DNA of 64,000 nucleotides from Rossellomorea aquimaris (GCF_008180865.1 NZ_VTEX01000005.1:248001-312000), one strand, 5' to 3'. Shown: positions 1 to 8,281, counted from the stretch's first letter. Program-made: numbers and translations. The notes: generated by a model not told the origin, from the letters alone.

Positions 1-811
1 ATCCCTCAGCTATCGCTTTCACTTTCTTCGTGACTACATTGCATGCTTCCCTGGTTGCAGCGCGTATATAGAAGCGGGCTTTTGCATAGTCAGGGACGAT
101 GTTCGGCGCGTCCCCGCCGTGGGTGATGATTCCGTGGATCCGTACATCATCGGTCACGTGCTGACGAAGGGCGTTAATGCCGTTGAACAGCTGGATCACA
201 CCGTCGAGGGCATTGATGCCGTCTTCAGGGGAAGCTGCCGCATGGGCAGACCTTCCTTTAAATTCGAAATCAAGGGGGTCCACTGCAAGGGTTTTCCCTG
301 TCTGCGTTGTCCTGTTGAACGGATGAACCATCATGCATGCATCCACTCCTTCGAACAAGCCTGCCTTTACAAAACTGCCCTTCGCACTTCCGTTCGGACC
401 TCCTTCCTCGGCAGGAGTCCCGAACACCACCACTTCCCCTCCTGTTTCATCGAGTACGGACGACAGGGCGATGGCCGCCCCGCAGCTTGCCGTCCCGATG
501 ATATTGTGACCGCAGGCGTGACCGAGTCCAGGCAGTGCGTCATATTCCGCCAGGTAGCCGATGACCGGCCCTTCTTTCCCTGAATGTTTGCGTGCCACAA
601 AGGAAGTCTCATGACCCGCCACTCCCCTTTCAATGGAGAACCCATTGGCTGCAAGGAGGGTGGTCAAGGTCTCTGAAGCAAAGAACTCTTCGTTTCCGAT
701 TTCAGGTTTGTCGTGGATCTGATGGCTGGTCAACACGAGTTTCACAGCCAGTTGGTCCACTGCCGAGACGATGTTGTTTTTACGATCGGCAATCGCTGCT
801 GGTTGACTCAT
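1..811 (-). CDS. M20 family metallopeptidase/amidohydrolase (N-terminal part, runs off the left edge)
   Basis: About 270 residues of the N-terminal part are present; the C-terminus lies outside the window. The visible metal site GHACGHN and the catalytic EEGG motif are those of zinc M20 peptidases. The AEYDALPGLGHACGHN context points to the AbgB/PM20D2-like amidohydrolases, which cleave N-acyl or dipeptide amides. The start is an ATG with a GGAGGG ribosome site. It lies 12 bp after metQ, so it is very likely the last visible gene of the S-box-controlled metNIQ operon. A role in releasing methionine or a related amino acid from an imported conjugate is inferred from position only. Confidence 0.85.
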   Translation of the reverse strand, partial: MSQPAAIADRKNNIVSAVDQLAVKLVLTSHQIHDKPEIGNEEFFASETLTTLLAANGFSIERGVAGHETSFVARKHSGKEGPVIGYLAEYDALPGLGHACGHNIIGTASCGAAIALSSVLDETGGEVVVFGTPAEEGGPNGSAKGSFVKAGLFEGVDACMMVHPFNRTTQTGKTLAVDPLDFEFKGRSAHAAASPEDGINALDGVIQLFNGINALRQHVTDDVRIHGIITHGGDAPNIVPDYAKARFYIRAATREACNVVTKKVKAIAEG

Positions 812-823
812 CTCTTTTCCCTC

Positions 824-1660
824 CTAATGCAATTCACTGACCGGCACGAATGTCGGGATCAGGGAATCTTTGTATGTTTTCTTGATATGTTCCGCTACGT
901 CATCTTCCTGATAGAGCTCCACAATCTTTTTATAGGTTTTATTGTCTTTCTCTTTTTCCTGGGCTGCGATGATATTGATGAACGGCTTGGATTCCGCTCC
1001 TTCGATATAGATGCTGTCATCAACCGGTACGAACCCTGCTTCAACAGCCACACCATTATTGATGATCGATGCCGCAACATCCGGCAGTACCCTCGGTGTC
1101 TGGGCAGCGACGACCGGTGTGAATTCAAGGTTTTTCGGGTTTTCTTTTATGGCTTCGAGACCCTGCGACTGATCAAATCCTTCTTTCAGTTGTATCAAAC
1201 CTGCTTCCTCCAGTAGGAGAAGGGCACGGCCAAGGTTCGTCGCCTCTTGAGGAACGGCTACTTTACTGCCTTTCGGTAAGTCTTCTACCGATTTATATGT
1301 TTCCGAATAGATTCCCATCGGCGCGATGATCGTCGAGCCGATCGGTACAAGGTCCAGATTATGTTCTTCAACGAAAGAATCAAAATACGAAATCGTCTGG
1401 AAGGCGTTCAGGTCGATATCCCCATCGGCCAGGGCCTGGTTCGGTCTCACGTAATCGGCAAACTCCACAATCTCGATTTCAATCCCTTCCTTCGCAGCTT
1501 TCTCCTTCATATACTCCCAAATCGGCACCCCAGATCCATTCACTCCGACTTTAACGACTTCTTTTTCACCTGAGCCGGCTGCGCTGTCTCCCGAGCAGCC
1601 GCTCAATATAAGGGTGATTAATAGAATGGCGATACTCGCCAGGCTGATTGATTTTTTCAT
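824..1660 (-). CDS. metQ: Methionine ABC transporter substrate-binding lipoprotein MetQ
   Basis: This 278-aa protein of the NlpA/MetQ family captures methionine outside the membrane and delivers it to MetNI. The N-terminus is a type II signal peptide with lipobox LSGC, so the mature protein is lipid-anchored at Cys22. The body has family-typical stretches such as DGDIDLNAFQ and VPQEATNLGRALLLLEEAGLI. Length matches the family. It follows metI by 11 bp and is third in the metNIQ order usual for Bacillus. Regulation should follow the S-box upstream of metN. The exact ligand (L- or D-methionine, or sulfoxide) cannot be read from sequence. Confidence 0.95.
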   Translation of the reverse strand: MKKSISLASIAILLITLILSGCSGDSAAGSGEKEVVKVGVNGSGVPIWEYMKEKAAKEGIEIEIVEFADYVRPNQALADGDIDLNAFQTISYFDSFVEEHNLDLVPIGSTIIAPMGIYSETYKSVEDLPKGSKVAVPQEATNLGRALLLLEEAGLIQLKEGFDQSQGLEAIKENPKNLEFTPVVAAQTPRVLPDVAASIINNGVAVEAGFVPVDDSIYIEGAESKPFINIIAAQEKEKDNKTYKKIVELYQEDDVAEHIKKTYKDSLIPTFVPVSELH

Positions 1661-1671
1661 ATTCCTCTCTC

Positions 1672-2334
1672 CTAACGTCTCCTGATGATTTTTGATAAGG
1701 TATTCCCTGCTGTCTGCAGTCCCTGCACCATCACGATTAAAATGATGACGGTCACGATCATGACGGATGTTTCAAATCGCTGATAACCGTAAGCGATGGC
1801 CAGATCCCCGAGGCCCCCGCCTCCGACTGCCCCGGCCATGGCCGATGCACCGACAAGGCCGATGGTCGCGATCGTGATATTCAGGACCAGTGTACTCAAT
1901 GCTTCCGGAATGAGGATCCCGAAGATGATCTGCCACGGCCCTGCCCCCATGGACTCCGCCGCTTCAATGACACCCGGTTCCACTTCAAGGAGCGAGCTTT
2001 CTACCAGTCTTGCAATATACGGTGCTGCAAATACGACAAGCGGTACTACGGCTGCCGCCGTTCCAATCGATGTGCCCACTACCAATCTTGTAAAGGGGAT
2101 GATTGCCACCATCAAGATGATGAACGGGATCGAACGGAACACGTTGATGATGCTGCTCAATATGGAAAAGACGATTTTATTTTCAAGTAAGTGCCCCTTC
2201 CTCGTCACCACGACGATGATGCCGAGGGGAAGCCCGATCAACGTTGCAAACAGGAGGGAGAATGACACCATCGCCACGGTATCCCACGTCGCTTCTATAA
2301 TTCTTGGCCAGAATAATTCCCAGTTAACTTGCAC
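1672..2334 (-). CDS. metI: Methionine ABC transporter permease MetI (MetP)
   Basis: A 220-aa inner-membrane permease with about five hydrophobic segments. The EAA loop that docks with the ATPase is visible around residues 120-140 (EAAESMGAGPWQIIFGILIPEA region). It forms the channel of the MetNIQ importer. The start codon lies inside the 3' end of metN, an 11-bp overlap that suggests translational coupling. Length and arrangement are normal for the family, and no oddities are seen. Confidence 0.95.
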   Translation of the reverse strand: MQVNWELFWPRIIEATWDTVAMVSFSLLFATLIGLPLGIIVVVTRKGHLLENKIVFSILSSIINVFRSIPFIILMVAIIPFTRLVVGTSIGTAAAVVPLVVFAAPYIARLVESSLLEVEPGVIEAAESMGAGPWQIIFGILIPEALSTLVLNITIATIGLVGASAMAGAVGGGGLGDLAIAYGYQRFETSVMIVTVIILIVMVQGLQTAGNTLSKIIRRR

Positions 2335-3349
2335 GCTTCTCCACCTCGCTTACGAATAATCTGTTCTTCCAATAATCCAGGATCTCTTCCGTTTCTTTCT
2401 TGCTGCCAATGATCTGTACGATGAGATTCCCGAACGGCTTACCCTGGAGTTCCGTGATCTGGCCGAATAACACATTGATGTGGGCATCGAATTTCTTTGC
2501 CGTTTCGGAAAGGATCGGCGTGCCCGTCGAATCCCCCTTGAAAATGAGGCGGCAGATTCGCCCTTCTTTGCTGTCATTCAATTTGTCGAGAACCGATGCC
2601 GGCAGCTGATCATTCATGACACTCTTCACAAAATTTTTCGTCGTCCGGGTCTGCGGGTTGGAGAAGATATCGAAGACGCTTCCCTCTTCAACGATTTCTC
2701 CATTTTCCATGACAGCGACCTTATCACAGATTTCCCGGATGACCCCCATTTCGTGGGTGATCATCACAATCGTAATGCCATACTCCGCGTTGATTCTCTT
2801 TAATAAGTTCAGAATCGAATCCGTCGTCTGAGGATCAAGTGCGGATGTTGCTTCATCGCAGAGCAGAATCGAAGGCGATGTCGCCAGGGCTCTTGCTATC
2901 CCCACCCTTTGCTTCTGCCCTCCTGACAGTTGATCCGGATAGTGCTTCGCTTTATCTTCAAGTCCGACAAACGCGAGCAGCTCCTTTACTCTCTCGCTGA
3001 TTTTTTCTTTTGGCCATTTTGCAAGTTTCAGAGGATAGGCGATATTCCCTGCCACCGTCCGGGATTGAAATAGATTGAAATGCTGAAAAATCATCCCGAT
3101 GCGGTGCCGCTCTTTCCTCAGATCGATTGCCGACTGATCTTTCAGGCTGCGCCCCTCTATGAAAATATCACCCGATGATGGTTTCTCTAAAAAATTGAGA
3201 CAGCGGACAAGCGTGCTTTTTCCCGCTCCGCTGAATCCGATCACACCATAAATCTCTCCCCTCTTCACATCGAAGGAAACATTCTTCAAAGCGGTGAATG
3301 GGCCATCCTTCGTCTCGAATACTTTCGTAACATTCTGAACTCTGATCAT
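2324..3349 (-). CDS. metN: Methionine ABC transporter ATP-binding protein MetN
   Basis: A 341-aa ABC ATPase that powers methionine import. Walker A is GFSGAGKSTL, the signature is LSGGQKQRVGIARAL and Walker B is ILLCDEATSALD. The last ~90 residues form the C-terminal NIL/ACT-like domain found in MetN, which in E. coli MetN binds methionine for feedback inhibition. The ATG follows an AAAGGAG ribosome site. It is the first gene of the operon, directly behind an S-box terminator, so expression should rise when S-adenosylmethionine is low. Confidence 0.96.
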   Translation of the reverse strand: MIRVQNVTKVFETKDGPFTALKNVSFDVKRGEIYGVIGFSGAGKSTLVRCLNFLEKPSSGDIFIEGRSLKDQSAIDLRKERHRIGMIFQHFNLFQSRTVAGNIAYPLKLAKWPKEKISERVKELLAFVGLEDKAKHYPDQLSGGQKQRVGIARALATSPSILLCDEATSALDPQTTDSILNLLKRINAEYGITIVMITHEMGVIREICDKVAVMENGEIVEEGSVFDIFSNPQTRTTKNFVKSVMNDQLPASVLDKLNDSKEGRICRLIFKGDSTGTPILSETAKKFDAHINVLFGQITELQGKPFGNLIVQIIGSKKETEEILDYWKNRLFVSEVEKRAS

Positions 3350-3409
3350 ACAGGACTTGCTCCTTTCGCTATGTATTCTTCTTGAAGGCTGTGTTTGAAG
3401 GACATGGCT

Positions 3410-3448
3410 GAAAATAAAAAGTGCCCCCCTTCATAAGAAGAGAGGCAC
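3410..3448 (-). terminator. S-box expression-platform terminator
   Basis: On the minus strand the hairpin GTGCCTCTCTTCTTATGAAG followed by GGGGGCAC is succeeded by a U-rich run. The CUCUUCU in its 5' arm can instead pair with AGAAGAG at the 3' side of the aptamer P1 stem, giving the antiterminator. This is the standard S-box OFF arrangement. Confidence 0.85.
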
Positions 3449-3466
3449 AAATATGTATATGTCCAC

Positions 3467-3575
3467 TCTTCTCATCTTTCAAGTCATATGACTTGATGGA
3501 ATTGGCACGGTATTCATAAGAACCCGTTGCCGAGGTATCGCAGGGCCAGTCCCTCCACCTCTCTGGATAAGAAGA
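3467..3575 (-). ncRNA. SAM-I riboswitch (S-box leader) of metNIQ
   Basis: The minus-strand RNA carries the S-box signature AGAGAGGUGGAGGGACUGGC, then CCUGCGAUACCUCGGCAAC. P1 is formed by UCUUCUUAUC and GAUGAGAAGA at the two ends. With SAM bound, the aptamer keeps P1 closed and the downstream terminator forms, switching off the methionine transporter operon. This matches the well-known Firmicute S-box regulon. Confidence 0.95.
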
Positions 3576-3622
3576 TATTGCTTTATTAAGTTAAAGTTAT
3601 GATGCGTTTAAGCATTAGGGTT

Positions 3623-3651
3623 ATGGTAAAGGATTTCAATTGGTTTGTCAA
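3623..3651 (-). promoter_or_regulatory. Sigma-A type promoter of the metNIQ operon
   Basis: On the minus strand a perfect -35 TTGACA is followed by a 17-bp spacer and a -10 TACCAT. This places the transcript start about 40-50 nt before the S-box aptamer. Confidence 0.7.
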
Positions 3652-4307
3652 TCCTGTTTTTGAATTAATTGTATTACGGAGGACTAATCAAATGGGGCAC
3701 TTTAACCAGTTTTCAACTAGTTGTTGAACTTTTTTACCTTTTTACTGGGATGTATATTGATGATTGACACAAAAGACCATATAAACGTTGTCCGGCTCTC
3801 CATTAATGTCCCTTTTTATTGAAGATGGATATAACTTTATTCATTCAGTTTTATGAGGGCATAGTATGTATCGTGTAAGAACTCATTATTTTCATCATTA
3901 AGTAACTAACTTTCACCGTCTTTTTCGAAGTGGAGTCCACCCATGGTTTGTTTCCAGACCTTTATATTCCACTCATATTCCTCCTTTTCACACGAATTAC
4001 ATAGGCTAAAACAACCATATAAAAAATTTCACCCTACTCGTCGCAAGATATTAATGTTGAAAAAATTAAAGGTTTTCCCCTAAATAATCTTCATTTTTCT
4101 TATTTTAGTTTCAGGCATAATACCATTCTATTCTATTGATTCTACATAGCCTAAACGTTCATTAGCTGCAGGAAAATGTAAGAAAAAATACTTGTTTTAA
4201 AGCACTTAAAAAGTTTTTGACGCTTCTCTCAACCAGTCTTGTAAATTACATTTTCACACAAAATGTTACAAATTCTGATAATATGTAGGTAAAAGGAGGT
4301 GTGAAAT
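3652..4307. other. AT-rich intergenic region, no intact gene
   Basis: This stretch between the met promoter and the TPR regulator holds no convincing gene. On the minus strand at about 3907-4010 a short open frame reads LCNSCEKEEYEWNIKVW, then KQTMGGLHFEKDGES before a stop. Its CxxC spacing is protein-like and may be a decayed zinc-ribbon fragment, but there is no start codon. The sequence just before 4308 (AAAAGGAGGTG at 4290-4300) is the ribosome site of the next gene. Confidence 0.4.
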
Positions 4308-5555
4308 ATACAAGAGTTTACTTTGGGAAGTCGAATTAAATTCGAGAGAAAAAAGCAAGAGATCCCTCAATCCGCTCTGGCCTATGGGGTATGTTCAATA
4401 TCTTATCTTAGTAAAATTGAAAACGATAAGATAAATCCGAATCCTGAAATCGTTTCTCTTATTTGCGATAAGCTAAATATACAGAACATCCAATCAGATG
4501 ATCCTAGAAAGCTAATTCCAAGATTTAGAGATGATATCGAGAGGTTATATACTGCAATAAAATATTCTGGAGAAGAAGAAGTCGTATCCTTATTCAACAG
4601 GATTGAGAAAGATTATGAATCACTTACTCTCCCTTCATTCTATCTTGTGAAGAAACTATTTTCATTAAGAATCGACTTGCTAAGGGGTCTAGTTGAAAGG
4701 TCTGAACAAACCTATTCAGAAATCCTGAATTTAACTGAATATCTCGACCCATTTTCATTTGATTTTTATCATAGGTTCTGTGGATTATATAACTACATGC
4801 TCGGAGACCTAAAACTTTCTCTCCATCACTACAAAGAAGCAGAACTATCATTGGAGAGACAGGACATCGAAGAGGTATATTACCAGATGGGCCTGGTATA
4901 TACTAAACTTGAAAATATATCTTTATCGACCTATTACACAACCATGGCTCTCTCTCGATATGAGAATATATTGAATTACAGATTATGTAAAAATTGCAAT
5001 CTTCTCCTGGCAGTAAACTATCGCAAAATGGGGGAAAACGATAAAGCTTTAGCTATGTACCAGGCCATCTTAAATGGATTAGACAATAATTCAGATGAAA
5101 AATTAAAAGCCAAAGTATTTCACAATATGGGTCTCATACATAACCAAATGGAGAAGTATATAGAAGCGGTAAAATATTATAAGAAATCTATTTCTTATAA
5201 AGGGGAGAGCGGGGACCCAAGTAATACCTTGTACCTTTTAGCTAAAACCCATTTACATCTGGATGAATACAGAGAGGCTCAGGAAATCGCTTTAGAAGGT
5301 CGTAGATATTCTTCTAATAAAGAAAACACCGAATATCTTATCAAATTTCAAGTTCTTCAATTTTTCATAGAAAAAACTGAGAAGTCCGCCGCTTTTGAGG
5401 AATACATGCAATCAACCGCTTTACCACACTTTAAAGCAAAAAAAGATCGGGCAACCGTAGTTGAGTTCACTCAATTATTAGCTGATTATTACGAAAACAA
5501 CCACAAGTACAAAAGTGCTTACCTATTACTTAAAAACCTATCAAAGGAGAAATGA
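4308..5555 (+). CDS. RRNPP-family (NprR/PlcR-like) HTH-TPR regulator, apparent ATA start
   Basis: About 415 aa. Residues 1-60 form an XRE/HTH_3 DNA-binding domain (LGSRIKFERKK, then SYLSKIENDKINPNPEIVSL). The rest is helical with repeated TPR-like units, for example YYQMGLVYTKL and KVFHNMGLIHNQMEKYIEAV. Size and layout match NprR-type receptors, whose TPRs bind an imported signal peptide. The only conventional start (TTG at 4323) lies ~22 nt from the strong AAAGGAGGTG site. An in-frame ATA at 4308, 7 nt from that site, restores the usual N-terminus (I/M)QEFTLGSR. The gene overlaps a secreted-peptide gene by 4 bp. The target genes are unknown. Confidence 0.85.
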   Translation: MQEFTLGSRIKFERKKQEIPQSALAYGVCSISYLSKIENDKINPNPEIVSLICDKLNIQNIQSDDPRKLIPRFRDDIERLYTAIKYSGEEEVVSLFNRIEKDYESLTLPSFYLVKKLFSLRIDLLRGLVERSEQTYSEILNLTEYLDPFSFDFYHRFCGLYNYMLGDLKLSLHHYKEAELSLERQDIEEVYYQMGLVYTKLENISLSTYYTTMALSRYENILNYRLCKNCNLLLAVNYRKMGENDKALAMYQAILNGLDNNSDEKLKAKVFHNMGLIHNQMEKYIEAVKYYKKSISYKGESGDPSNTLYLLAKTHLHLDEYREAQEIALEGRRYSSNKENTEYLIKFQVLQFFIEKTEKSAAFEEYMQSTALPHFKAKKDRATVVEFTQLLADYYENNHKYKSAYLLLKNLSKEK

Positions 5556-5710
5556 AAATGAAACTCAAATTAAAGTCTTTATTTATTACTACACTCTTAT
5601 TACTAGTCGGCACTACTGTTGCAACATCCACATTTGCTGACGATGAACTACCAGATCCTCGAGTGGGCGATATTAATACAATGACGGTCAACACATCTTC
5701 TTCAAAGTAA
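5552..5710 (+). CDS. Small secreted peptide precursor (Phr/NprX-like signal candidate)
   Basis: A 52-aa precursor whose ATG overlaps the regulator's TGA (ATGA), with the ribosome site AAAGGAGA inside the regulator gene. The N-terminus MKMKLKLK is followed by a hydrophobic core (LFITTLLLLVGTTVA) and a likely signal-peptidase site TFA|DD. The exported remainder is 23 residues, DDELPDPRVGD then INTMTVNTSSSK. Overlap of receptor and pro-peptide genes is the hallmark of Rap-Phr, NprR-NprX and PlcR-PapR cassettes. By analogy the peptide would be trimmed outside the cell, re-imported by an oligopeptide permease and bound by the TPR protein. The mature sequence cannot be fixed from sequence alone; it might lie at the C-terminus or at DPRVGD. 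Confidence 0.75.
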   Translation: MKMKLKLKSLFITTLLLLVGTTVATSTFADDELPDPRVGDINTMTVNTSSSK

Positions 5711-5730
5711 TCTATCGTCATAAATATTAA

Positions 5731-5770
5731 GCAACCTCCCCTAAGCCATATTAATGAGGAGGTTGCTTTT
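5731..5770 (+). terminator. Rho-independent terminator after the peptide gene
   Basis: GCAACCTCC pairs with GGAGGTTGC, followed by TTTTG. It closes the regulator-peptide transcript. Confidence 0.85.
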
Positions 5771-5950
5771 GTTCAATTCAGCCTTTATATGGAATCAAAT
5801 AATTAAACCCCTTTGATTATTAGTGGTAAGAAGTTCGTTCGAGAGCGAAAAAAAGCCTATTTGCAGTTGATTTTTCGATGCCCAATAAACATTGTTTTGA
5901 GCTGTAAGCCCTAATACAATTAAAGTGCTTATTCCCCTGAGTTACTATCA

Positions 5951-6265
5951 TTATCTTTTTTTGTTATATACAATTGCAGTAATTACATTAAGTCCTATAG
6001 TTACTATAGCTAGTAGGGATGAAAGACGGACCACACCTTTAGAAGTGTCCATAAGCGCTGACCAATCCTCTATTCTGACTAAGTAATCATTGTATAAAAT
6101 TTGAAAAATCAGGGCTACTACACAGGCACTAATACTTACTATAGAAAATATAACCCAAGTATTGTTATTTTCTTTATTGCGCTTTGCCAGACTTGCAATA
6201 GGCAATATCCATGCAATCAAACCTAACAAAAGACTACCGATATTTAAGAAACCATACATTGTCAT
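5951..6265 (-). CDS. Small integral membrane protein of unknown function
   Basis: A 104-aa protein with about three hydrophobic segments (residues ~5-25, ~35-57 and ~77-97). A lysine/asparagine-rich loop, KRNKENNN, follows the first. I do not recognise the family. It is the last gene of a leftward operon starting with a PadR regulator and a DUF2812 protein, 16 bp after the latter. It probably shares their PadR control. A membrane role linked to the DUF2812 protein is only inferred from linkage. Confidence 0.65.
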   Translation of the reverse strand: MTMYGFLNIGSLLLGLIAWILPIASLAKRNKENNNTWVIFSIVSISACVVALIFQILYNDYLVRIEDWSALMDTSKGVVRLSSLLAIVTIGLNVITAIVYNKKR

Positions 6266-6281
6266 GTCTCCTTTCTAAATT

Positions 6282-6839
6282 TTAATTTTCTTCAATTATT
6301 TTCTTAAGTTTGATAAAGCCCGATAAATACTTCGTTGAGTAAAGAGTTAGCATTAATCCTCCAAGCGATACCAGCGATACAATGAAAATGATTCCTAATG
6401 GGAAAAATCTATAATGAAACATATTTAATGCTAATACACACGAAACTAAAACGGAAATGACCGATAGCGGGATAAGTTGAACTAACTTACGTTTGATAAT
6501 CTTTCTGCACATAGCGATTTTCGTTTCTCGATCACTGAATATTTTCTCTTCGCTACACTGTAGAGCAGGTTTTGAAAAATAAAAGCTACCGTCTTTTTCA
6601 GTGATGAAGTCCCATCCAAAATCAGCAAATAATTGTACATATTCACTTTTACGCTGTTCTTTAGGATTAAAGTCAATCTGATAGGTAACAGCTTCTTTAT
6701 TGCATTCTTCAAAAAAGTATCTCTTACCTTTTATATCAGTCAATCTCCATCCTGCATCGTGTTGGGATGATAAATATTCTTGCTCCTCCTCAAAATCTGA
6801 AATATAGAAATTCTTTCTGATTGATTTCTTCTTAAGCAT
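6282..6839 (-). CDS. DUF2812 domain membrane protein
   Basis: A 185-aa protein. The first ~115 residues match the DUF2812 pattern (FYISDFEEEQEYLSSQHDAG, then GWRLT, and later FADFGWDFI). Two transmembrane segments follow (about residues 116-136 and 146-166), with a short basic tail. DUF2812 proteins are very often encoded directly after a PadR repressor in Firmicutes, as here, with 12 bp between the genes. The biochemical function is unknown; a membrane-stress or efflux-related role is often guessed but not shown. Confidence 0.8.
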   Translation of the reverse strand: MLKKKSIRKNFYISDFEEEQEYLSSQHDAGWRLTDIKGKRYFFEECNKEAVTYQIDFNPKEQRKSEYVQLFADFGWDFITEKDGSFYFSKPALQCSEEKIFSDRETKIAMCRKIIKRKLVQLIPLSVISVLVSCVLALNMFHYRFFPLGIIFIVSLVSLGGLMLTLYSTKYLSGFIKLKKIIEEN

Positions 6840-6851
6840 AATAATATCCCC

Positions 6852-7160
6852 CTATGCTCTAGTGTTTTTGTATAATCTCTCAATACGCATGATTTCTATG
6901 TCTAAGATTTCACGTCCTAAATCAGTGATTTTATAAAACTTTCGCTTGCTCTCTGTTTTCACAAAAACAATTAGTCCATCTTTTTCCATTTTGGACAAAC
7001 TAGTATAAACCGTCCCTGCACCTAAAGCTATTTCACCATCTGTAAGATCTTTCACATATTTCATGATACTATAACCATGCATTTCATTTTGCAAAGCAAA
7101 CAGAATATAAAAGCTAGTTTCTGTCATTGGCATATAAAATCTACGTATTCTTTTGTCCAA
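6852..7160 (-). CDS. PadR family transcriptional regulator
   Basis: A 102-aa short PadR repressor with winged helix (SFYILFALQNEMHGYSIMKY, then AGTVYTSLSKMEKDGLI). It is of the small PadR subtype without a long C-terminal domain. Two near-identical palindromes overlap its own consensus promoter, so it very likely represses itself and the two downstream genes. Such small PadR proteins often sense hydrophobic drugs or membrane-active compounds; the inducer here is unknown. Confidence 0.9.
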   Translation of the reverse strand: MDKRIRRFYMPMTETSFYILFALQNEMHGYSIMKYVKDLTDGEIALGAGTVYTSLSKMEKDGLIVFVKTESKRKFYKITDLGREILDIEIMRIERLYKNTRA

Positions 7161-7176
7161 TTAAACACCACCTTTT

Positions 7177-7227
7177 TATATCGTAGTATGATATAAAAAT
7201 TATATCGTACTACGATATAATTGTCAA
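7177..7227 (-). promoter_or_regulatory. PadR operon promoter with two operators
   Basis: On the minus strand a consensus promoter is present: TTGACA, 17-bp spacer, TATAAT. The spacer is filled by the perfect palindrome TATATCGTA-C-TACGATATA (7201-7219). A second, nearly identical copy, TATATCGTA-G-TATGATATA (7177-7195), lies just downstream. Their centres are 24 bp apart. The placement would block RNA polymerase directly, so these are strong candidate PadR operators. Confidence 0.8.
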
Positions 7228-7379
7228 AACCTCATTTGCGACAAAAGCTTGCTGCAAGCACTCCCACCCCAAGGTAGTAACGGACACGTTTTTTTGCTAT
7301 TACTGAAGCAGGGGAACAGCAAAAAAGTACCCACCCTAAGTTGATGTGGCGCTAATAGATTGAGTGGTCGGTATTACCA

Positions 7380-7411
7380 AAAAAGTGCTCCTATAAATAG
7401 GAACACTTTTC
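7380..7411 (-). terminator. Terminator of the secreted-protein gene
   Basis: On the minus strand AAAAGTGTTCCTAT pairs with ATAGGAGCACTTTT and runs into a T tract. It lies ~85 bp after the stop codon of the DUF2599-like gene. Confidence 0.75.
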
Positions 7412-7496
7412 TTATAGCTTTGTATAAGCCATCTACCGGGCTACCTTTCTTAAGTGAAAAAGTTGTTTTTACCAAAAACGTATTTATTACATTTAA

Positions 7497-8135
7497 TTAC
7501 TCTGGATTGCAACGTGATGTAAACATTTTCGTTCCAGAAACAATCGGTCTACCCACCTCTAAATCCCAGCTTCCTGCTACTGCACCAAAAACATCATAAT
7601 CCCAGTGGCATTTATATTGGTTCCATAGGCTTCCGTTGTCGTTGCGGATACCATAATAATTTCTTCCTAATTCATCCCAAGCAGCCTCCATTGTTGGTCC
7701 CCAAAGTCTGACGGACCACTTTGGTTCCATTGAATATGTCCAATAATCACCACGTTTATGATACCATACGTCATTAAAGTATTCGTCAAGATTTCCGCTA
7801 AGACTTGCGATTTGCACCATAGAGTTATCGCTAAGACTTGCATTTTTCACCATAGTGTTATCGCTTAAAAGACGCTTAACTACATCATTTTGCTCCTCTT
7901 CTGGAAAGGTTTCTAAATAAGCTTCCAGTCTCTCTCCAATTTCATCAATCCATTCACGGTTATCTTCTTCGTATTGAGTTCTTTCCTCAGAAGGTACAGC
8001 GTCAATTGTTGCGATTGCGTCCTTTAAGTACTCAAATTCATTCGTTTCAGTTGCTGCGGAAGCGGGAGTGAAATTGCCCAACACCATCAGTGTAGTTAAT
8101 GCGATGAAAATCATTTTTTTAAATTTGTTTTTCAT
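7497..8135 (-). CDS. Secreted DUF2599-like protein A
   Basis: A 212-aa exported protein of unknown function. I chose the ATG at 8135, preceded by GAGGAG, over an upstream in-frame ATG. A signal peptide ends near ASAATETN. An acidic helical region follows, then an ~11-residue tandem repeat (SLSDNTMVKNA-like, ~100-125). The C-terminal domain shares with its neighbour HKR..WTYSM.PK, QY.CH, WDLE.GRP and a terminal CNP. This fits my memory of DUF2599, but the assignment needs a profile search. The mature protein has exactly two cysteines (CH and CNP), ready for one disulfide, and a BdbC/BdbD pair lies nearby. Confidence 0.75.
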   Translation of the reverse strand: MKNKFKKMIFIALTTLMVLGNFTPASAATETNEFEYLKDAIATIDAVPSEERTQYEEDNREWIDEIGERLEAYLETFPEEEQNDVVKRLLSDNTMVKNASLSDNSMVQIASLSGNLDEYFNDVWYHKRGDYWTYSMEPKWSVRLWGPTMEAAWDELGRNYYGIRNDNGSLWNQYKCHWDYDVFGAVAGSWDLEVGRPIVSGTKMFTSRCNPE

Positions 8136-8281
8136 TATTGTTTCTCCTCTCATAAAAAATAATTTGTAGTTTTTCATTCAGTTTTTTAAGTTTCAATACT
8201 TTATTGCCCGTCGGTTCTTCAAAATGTTGCCTCTCTCAACCGACTCTCGCATTTAGTGGGTAAAGGGGGTTATTTCTTTTA

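Noticed and set aside
119-583. Plus-strand open frame of 154 codons
   Set aside because: It lies opposite the M20 peptidase gene, which has clear motifs and a ribosome site; the plus-strand frame is a shadow.
3907-4010. Zinc-ribbon-like reading frame on the minus strand
   Set aside because: No start codon and only ~35 residues; noted as a possible remnant only.
7360-7599. 79-codon plus-strand frame
   Set aside because: Overlaps the terminator and the 3' end of the DUF2599-like gene in antisense, with no ribosome site.
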